From NCBI GenBank assembly GCA_017411585.1, contig JAFQPV010000065.1, positions 1-11,287 on the forward strand: a DNA stretch of 11,287 nucleotides, in the 5' to 3' direction. Under the pieces are notes generated by a model, which was not told the origin of the DNA, searched no databases, and saw only the letters and a program-made list of their open reading frames with translations. The translations under genes were made by a program, and so were the position numbers. Below are positions 7,565 to 11,287 of the stretch, one piece after another (the stretch's first letter is position 1; every line of letters begins with the position of its first letter). This DNA comes from Clostridia bacterium. Its GTDB lineage: Bacteria; Bacillota; Clostridia; UBA1381; UMGS1253.

Positions 7565-8302
7565 TTATTCAGCGTCAGCTTCAGCCTCGTCTTCTTCGAT
7601 CTTAGCGTCAACCTGCTCGCCCTGCTGGCCTTCGATAATTGCGTTTGCCATAGCACCTGCGATGAGCTTTACAGCTCTGATTGCATCGTCGTTGCCCGGG
7701 ATAACGTAGTCAACTTCTTCCGGGTCACAGTTTGTATCCACGATCGCTACAACCGGGATACCGAGCTTCTTTGCTTCAGCGATTGCAATCTTTTCTTTTC
7801 TCGGGTCTACAACGAACATAGCGCCCGGGAGCTTCTTCATATCCTTGATACCGCCAAGATACTTTTCGAGCTTTTCTCTTTCAGCTAAGAGCTGACTTAC
7901 TTCCTTCTTCGGGAGAAGGTCAAAAGTACCGTTTTCTTCCATCTTGTTGAGCTGCTCGAGTCTTTCGATTCTCTTTTTGATGGTCTTAAAGTTTGTGAGC
8001 ATACCGCCGAGCCATCTGGTATTTACATAGTACATACCAACTCTGAGCGCTTCTTCCTTAATGGAATCATGCGCCTGCTTCTTTGTACCAACAAAGAGCA
8101 CGCTGTCGCCGTTTGCAGCAACCTCAGCGATAAACTTGTAGGCTTCTTCTACCTTCTTTACAGTCTTCTGAAGGTCAATGATATAAATACCATTTCTCTC
8201 TGTAAAGATGTACTCAGCCATTTTCGGGTTCCAGCGTCTTGTCTGATGTCCGAAATGAACACCTGCTTCAAGAAGCTGCTTCATAGAAATTACGTTTGCC
8301 AT
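7565..8302 (-). CDS. rpsB: 30S ribosomal protein S2
   Basis: S2 is a late-assembling small-subunit protein that bridges the head and body of the 30S subunit and is needed for S1 or mRNA binding in many bacteria. The 245 residues begin MANVISMKQLLEAGVHFGHQ, with the family motif HFGHQTRRWNPKM at 16-28. WLGGMLTNF and the KKLPGAMFVVD segment follow. The tail is strongly acidic (EEDEAEADAE). The ATG is preceded by a strong GGAGGTG ribosome binding site, complement at 8311-8317, about 8 nt away. Its own promoter and a roughly 150-nt structured leader lie upstream, and tsf follows in the same transcript. Autoregulation by S2 is known in E. coli; here it is inferred only from the leader. Confidence 0.98.
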   Translation of the reverse strand: MANVISMKQLLEAGVHFGHQTRRWNPKMAEYIFTERNGIYIIDLQKTVKKVEEAYKFIAEVAANGDSVLFVGTKKQAHDSIKEEALRVGMYYVNTRWLGGMLTNFKTIKKRIERLEQLNKMEENGTFDLLPKKEVSQLLAEREKLEKYLGGIKDMKKLPGAMFVVDPRKEKIAIAEAKKLGIPVVAIVDTNCDPEEVDYVIPGNDDAIRAVKLIAGAMANAIIEGQQGEQVDAKIEEDEAEADAE

Positions 8303-8455
8303 TTTTAAAGCACCTCCGGTTTAAAATTAAATTTTTGCATCTCCGGCGGCAAAACCGAAGAGCAAGCCATACCTCCACCGCCGTCAGCACGCATGAAAAC
8401 CGAATTTGTTCGGCACCGTTCACACGCTCGTGCGATGTGTGTATTTTTTTACGCC
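8303..8455 (-). promoter_or_regulatory. Structured 5' leader of rpsB-tsf, candidate S2 autoregulatory RNA
   Basis: From a predicted transcription start near 8455 to the rpsB ATG, the leader can form three helices. The first is CACA/TGTG with a 3-nt bulge and CGC/GCG around ACGA (8441-8421). The second is CCGAA/TTCGG around a 4-nt loop (8413-8400). The third is CGGCGG/CCGCCG enclosing 28 nt (8383-8344). The third helix encloses a GGAGGT directly followed by ATG. The rpsB ribosome binding site lies after the third helix. I do not recognise a named RNA family. Its role as a regulator is inference from its length, its structure and the gene downstream. Confidence 0.4.
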
Positions 8456-8460
8456 ATGAT

Positions 8461-8489
8461 ATAATATCACAGCGCAAGTAAAAATGCAA
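8461..8489 (-). promoter_or_regulatory. Sigma-A-type promoter of rpsB-tsf
   Basis: On the minus strand TTGCAT (8489-8484) is followed by a 17-bp spacer and TATTAT (8466-8461). Both hexamers match the consensus at four or five of six positions and the spacing is optimal. It lies 34 bp beyond the rseC-like stop codon, so rpsB is probably transcribed independently of the recN-rseC side. Transcription would start about 6-8 bp downstream, near 8453-8455. Confidence 0.75.
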
Positions 8490-8523
8490 GTCTTTTTTTA
8501 TAATTTCGTCAATTTGCTTTGTT

Positions 8524-8949
8524 TTATGCACCTTTGCGCAGCAAGATATCGGTAATCCGCACCAAAAGCGCGTTCTTTCTTTTAATATAGGAATCAAAAA
8601 TGCGCAGAAAAACCAAGGAGACGAGCATCGCGCTCAGGGCGCAAAGTGCGCACACAATTTCGCTTTGGTTTAGACTTTGTACAAGGAAATAGACCAAAAA
8701 CAGACAAACAAGCGGTATAAGATAGACCACCGCAGAAGCACCGATGACCTTGCCGGTCTCGGTTTGCAGCTGCACCACGTCGCCGGCATGGAGCAGTTTG
8801 CCTGTTTCGTTTACGGCTTGCACGGTCTGGTTGTCCGGTTTGCAGCCGCCCTTGCAGGAGGCGCAGCTGTCGCCGCACATCGAGGTTTTCACCACCGAAA
8901 CCGTAATTTGTGTGCCGTCAATTTTTTCTACAATACCGCGTTGTGTCAT
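8524..8949 (-). CDS. RseC/MucC-family membrane protein (SoxR-reducing system RseC-like)
   Basis: This 141-residue protein has the layout of the RseC/MucC family. A short soluble N-terminal domain (MTQRGIVEKIDGTQITVSV) carries a cysteine cluster C25, C29, C32, C36 with CX3CX2CX3C spacing. Two membrane helices follow at about 68-91 and 97-117, then a basic tail ending RKGA. In Proteobacteria relatives are linked to sigma-E control and SoxR reduction. In Clostridia the role is not established, and redox or Fe-S binding by the cysteines is only inference. The ATG has an AAGGAG ribosome binding site about 5 nt upstream. No separate promoter is visible in the 30 bp before it, so it may be read from the argR-recN transcript through the repeat. 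No terminator is seen after it. Confidence 0.85.
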   Translation of the reverse strand: MTQRGIVEKIDGTQITVSVVKTSMCGDSCASCKGGCKPDNQTVQAVNETGKLLHAGDVVQLQTETGKVIGASAVVYLIPLVCLFLVYFLVQSLNQSEIVCALCALSAMLVSLVFLRIFDSYIKRKNALLVRITDILLRKGA

Positions 8950-8980
8950 AGTTACTCCTTATATGCATCCTGATTCTTCT

Positions 8981-9104
8981 CTCCCTCCGGCAAAACCTGC
9001 GGTTTTGCCACCTCCCTCATCAGAGGGAGGCAAGCTTGCCTGCGTAAACAACGGTTCTTGGCGCCCCTTGTCAGGGGAGCTGCCGCGAAGCGGCTGAGGG
9101 GTAG
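8981..9104. repeat. Two-armed imperfect palindromic intergenic repeat (MITE/REP-like)
   Basis: Two modules of the same design face each other. Module A (plus strand, 8981-9034) is CTCCCTCC, then hairpin GGCAAAACC/GGTTTTGCC with loop TGC (8989-9009), then hairpin CCTCCCTC/GAGGGAGG with loop ATCA (9011-9030), then CAAG. Module B (minus strand, 9104-9057) is CTACCCCTCA, hairpin GCCGC/GCGGC with loop TTC (9094-9082), hairpin CCCCT/AGGGG with loop GACA (9077-9064), ending CCAAG. A 22-bp core (9035-9056) separates them. It has no coding capacity and fills most of the recN-rseC gap. It resembles dispersed palindromes I recall from gut Clostridia genomes, but copy number cannot be judged here. Confidence 0.8.
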
Positions 9105-9118
9105 TGCATTTTGCAGAA

Positions 9119-10792
9119 TTATTGGATGAGTATTGCTCTTTCACGCATCGCCTTTGCGTGCGCCATGGCGGTTTCGTTTTCGCTTCCGCCGCCGATGATG
9201 CGCGCAAGCTCGGCAAGACGGTCTTCCTCGTCAAGCAAGGTCACCTTCGTCGATGCCGTATCGTCAGTCGTTGTTTTCTTAATTAAATAGTGGTTGTCTG
9301 CCATTGCGGCAATCTGCGCCAGATGGGTGATGCAGATGACCTGCTTTTTCTTTGCAATGGCGCGCAGCTTTTCGCCGATTTTTGTTGCCGCCGAGCCGGA
9401 TACGCCCGTGTCAATTTCGTCAAAAATCAGGGTTTCTACGCTGTCGGTATCTGCAAGCACGGTTTTGAGCGCCAGCATAATGCGCGAAAGCTCGCCGCCG
9501 GATGCGATTTTTGAAAGCGGCTTGACCGGCTCGCCCGGGTTTGCCGAAAGTAAAAATTCAACGTCATCCTTGCCGTCCGGCTTATAATCCGCCGCCGGCT
9601 GAATCGGAATTTCAAACTGTGTTTTGCTCATTTCCAAATCTGCCAGCTCAAGCAAAACGAGCACCTGCATTTTGCTCGCTGCCGCAATGCGCAAATCCGT
9701 CAATTTGTCCGCTGCCGCCTGCAGCTTTTCCGTTGTGGCATCGAGCGCAAGCTTGATGCTTTCCGGGTCCTGCGTTTCCGCCTGCAAATCCTCGAGCTCA
9801 AAGCAAATCTGCTCGTAGCGCGCAAGGATGTCGGGAATTGTATTTCCGTATTTTTTCTCCAGTGCTTGAATAAGCGCGAGGCGCTCCTGCACATCGGCAA
9901 GACGTGCACCGTCAAATTCAAACGAATCGCGGAAGGCGCGGATTTTAGATGCAATGTCAGAAAGATTGTAGACTGCATCGGTAAGGGCTTCACTTACCTC
10001 AGAAAGCTGCGCGGAAAAATCCGCCACGTTTTTTAAGCTGCTGCTTGCTGCCGCGCAGGCATCGTATGCGGTGTATTCGCCGTCATAGAGCGCACTGTAG
10101 CAAGCGGCGAGGTTTTCGATGATGTACTGCGCGTTGGTGAGCATATGCTCCTCTTCCGCAAGGGCTTCCTCTTCGCCATCCTGTAAATCCGCCTGTTCAA
10201 TTTCGTCCTTTGCATAATTTAAATAATCGATGCGGGCAAGCTTTTCAGACAAATCCTTGTCCGCATTTGCGTAAGCGGCCTTCAGCTGTTTATACTCTGT
10301 GTAAATTTCCGTATATTGTGCCTTGGCATCGGCAATTGCCTCCTTGCCGAAGGCATCCAAAAATTCGATGTGCTGCAGCGGGGAGAGCAGTGCCTGATTG
10401 TCGTGCTGGCCGTGAATGTTAATCAAATGCTTGCTCAAATCGCGCAAAAGCGCCGCCGTTGCAAGCTGCCCGTTGACGCGCACCGTCGACTTTTTATCCG
10501 TCAGCTCGCGCGCAAATAAAAACGCACCGTCTGCCGCTTCACAGCCAAGCGATTCTGCCTGCGAAAGCACACCCGTATCCGCGGTGGAAAACAGCGCCTG
10601 AATGGTTGCCTTTTCCGTGCCGTGGCGGATGATGTCGCGTCCTGCGCGCTCACCTAAGATGATATTGATTGAGTCAATTAATATCGATTTACCGGCACCG
10701 GTTTCGCCGGTCAGCACATTCAAGCCTTCACCAAGCTCAATCTGTGCCTCATCGATGACTGCCACATTTTTAATTTGCAGTGCGTCTAACAT
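9119..10792 (-). CDS. recN: DNA repair protein RecN
   Basis: RecN is an SMC-like ATPase recruited early to DNA double-strand breaks, where it helps tether ends for RecA-dependent repair. The 557 residues have the expected plan. The N-terminal ATPase half carries Walker A GETGAGKS (29-36) and INIHGQHDNQALL (124-136). A central alpha-helical, partly coiled-coil region runs from about 155 to 375. The C-terminal half carries the ABC signature SGGELSRIMLAL (431-442), Walker B TLIFDEID (454-461) and the switch histidine in ITHLAQIAAMAD (488-499). The ATG has an AAGGGG ribosome binding site about 8 nt upstream and starts 12 bp after argR, so the two are co-transcribed. The stop lies about 15 bp from the palindromic repeat. 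Confidence 0.97.
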   Translation of the reverse strand: MLDALQIKNVAVIDEAQIELGEGLNVLTGETGAGKSILIDSINIILGERAGRDIIRHGTEKATIQALFSTADTGVLSQAESLGCEAADGAFLFARELTDKKSTVRVNGQLATAALLRDLSKHLINIHGQHDNQALLSPLQHIEFLDAFGKEAIADAKAQYTEIYTEYKQLKAAYANADKDLSEKLARIDYLNYAKDEIEQADLQDGEEEALAEEEHMLTNAQYIIENLAACYSALYDGEYTAYDACAAASSSLKNVADFSAQLSEVSEALTDAVYNLSDIASKIRAFRDSFEFDGARLADVQERLALIQALEKKYGNTIPDILARYEQICFELEDLQAETQDPESIKLALDATTEKLQAAADKLTDLRIAAASKMQVLVLLELADLEMSKTQFEIPIQPAADYKPDGKDDVEFLLSANPGEPVKPLSKIASGGELSRIMLALKTVLADTDSVETLIFDEIDTGVSGSAATKIGEKLRAIAKKKQVICITHLAQIAAMADNHYLIKKTTTDDTASTKVTLLDEEDRLAELARIIGGGSENETAMAHAKAMRERAILIQ

Positions 10793-10804
10793 ATTGTTTA
10801 CCCC

Positions 10805-11266
10805 TTATATATCGAGCTTGCCGGTCTGCATAGAAGTCAGCACATCCTTTAAGCGGGATGCGCTTTCCGGACTGTCAGTTACAATCAAAATGGTATCGTC
10901 ACCGGCAATTGAGCCCAAAATCTGCGTGCCGATGGTCGAGTCGATGGCAGCGGCTGCCGCCTGTGCCATACCTGCGAGTGTGCGCACGACAATCGTATGC
11001 AGTGCAGAGTCGATTTTAATGACAGATTGTGCAAAAATCGTCAAATGCTTGGACGATGCGGTCGGCGCGTGCGACGGCTGCTGATACTTATAGCCGTTTT
11101 TGCCGTTGGAGACCTTAATCAGACCGAGCGCCTTAATGTCTCTGGACACGGTCGCCTGTGTTACATCAAAGCCGCTGTCGCAAAGCTTTTGCGTTAAATC
11201 AGACTGTGTTACCGTATTGGTGTTTTGGATAATTTCTAAAATTTTAGCATGTCTTTTGTTTTTCAT
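10805..11266 (-). CDS. argR: Arginine repressor ArgR/AhrC
   Basis: ArgR is a hexameric, arginine-responsive transcription factor that represses arginine synthesis and, in Bacillota, can activate arginine catabolism. The 153-residue protein has an N-terminal winged helix-turn-helix with the recognition segment TQATVSRDIKALGLIK (36-51). A linker is near 60-75. The C-terminal oligomerisation and arginine-binding domain carries GSIAGDDTILIV (118-129), including the conserved aspartate pair. The ATG follows a GAGGT ribosome binding site about 8 nt upstream. Only 21 bp upstream are in the window, so its promoter or an upstream operon is not visible. The argR-recN pairing is standard in Bacillota. 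Direct arginine targets are not present in this window. Confidence 0.97.
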   Translation of the reverse strand: MKNKRHAKILEIIQNTNTVTQSDLTQKLCDSGFDVTQATVSRDIKALGLIKVSNGKNGYKYQQPSHAPTASSKHLTIFAQSVIKIDSALHTIVVRTLAGMAQAAAAAIDSTIGTQILGSIAGDDTILIVTDSPESASRLKDVLTSMQTGKLDI

Positions 11267-11287
11267 TGGGAATACCTCTATCTTATA

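Noticed and set aside
7043..7888. Plus-strand 281-codon open frame
   Set aside because: It is antisense to tsf and rpsB and crosses the spacer hairpin. Its composition is low-complexity Ser/Phe/Ala, mirroring the opposite-strand codons.
8341..8385. Possible fragment of the palindromic repeat in the rpsB leader
   Set aside because: It shares only a short CTCCGGC...CAAAACC stretch with arm A and lacks the paired GGTTTTGCC and GAGGGAGG halves, so chance similarity is the simpler reading.
8268..8597. Minus-strand 109-codon frame across the rpsB leader
   Set aside because: It overlaps the end of the RseC-like gene, the rpsB promoter and the start of rpsB in other frames, and its sequence looks random.
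8981..9104. Reading the palindromic repeat as the recN terminator
   Set aside because: None of its hairpins is followed by a T-run on the recN coding strand, and the two-arm symmetry is not explained by termination. Rho-dependent or partial effects cannot be excluded.

Overview
This window is a housekeeping stretch of a Clostridia-type (Bacillota) chromosome. Every convincing gene lies on the minus strand, so it reads from right to left. The gene order argR-recN and rpsB-tsf-pyrH-frr-uppS-cdsA-dxr-rseP-ispG is characteristic of Bacillota. Moderate GC, strong GGAGG-type ribosome binding sites, and an intergenic palindromic repeat of a kind I recall from gut Oscillospiraceae/Ruminococcaceae suggest an uncultured gut clostridium. 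The family-level assignment is inference.

Right part (about 8520-11270): the arginine repressor gene argR is followed after 12 bp by recN, the DNA-repair SMC-like ATPase. A 169-bp gap follows, mostly filled by a two-armed palindromic repeat. Next comes a small membrane protein of the RseC/MucC family with a CX3CX2CX3C cysteine cluster.

Middle part (about 6520-8490): the translation operon rpsB-tsf has a good sigma-A-type promoter (TTGCAT, 17 bp, TATTAT). It also has a structured leader of about 150 nt, a perfect 12-bp hairpin between the two genes, and a clear intrinsic terminator after tsf.

Left part (120-6392): pyrH-frr-uppS-cdsA-dxr-rseP-ispG form one tightly packed operon, with gaps of 10-33 bp and a 4-bp overlap between frr and uppS. 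It links UMP phosphorylation and ribosome recycling to membrane and wall precursor supply. Dxr and IspG are MEP-pathway isoprenoid enzymes, and UppS elongates isoprenoid units to the undecaprenyl carrier. CdsA makes CDP-diacylglycerol and RseP is an intramembrane protease.

No stretch without a gene exceeds 300 bp. The three longest are 8303-8523 (promoter and leader), 6393-6591 (terminator plus pyrH upstream region) and 8950-9118 (repeat). I found no CRISPR array, tRNA, rRNA, transposase, phage gene or defence system. I see no previously undescribed multi-gene system here. The points most worth a second look are the palindromic repeat and the rpsB leader.
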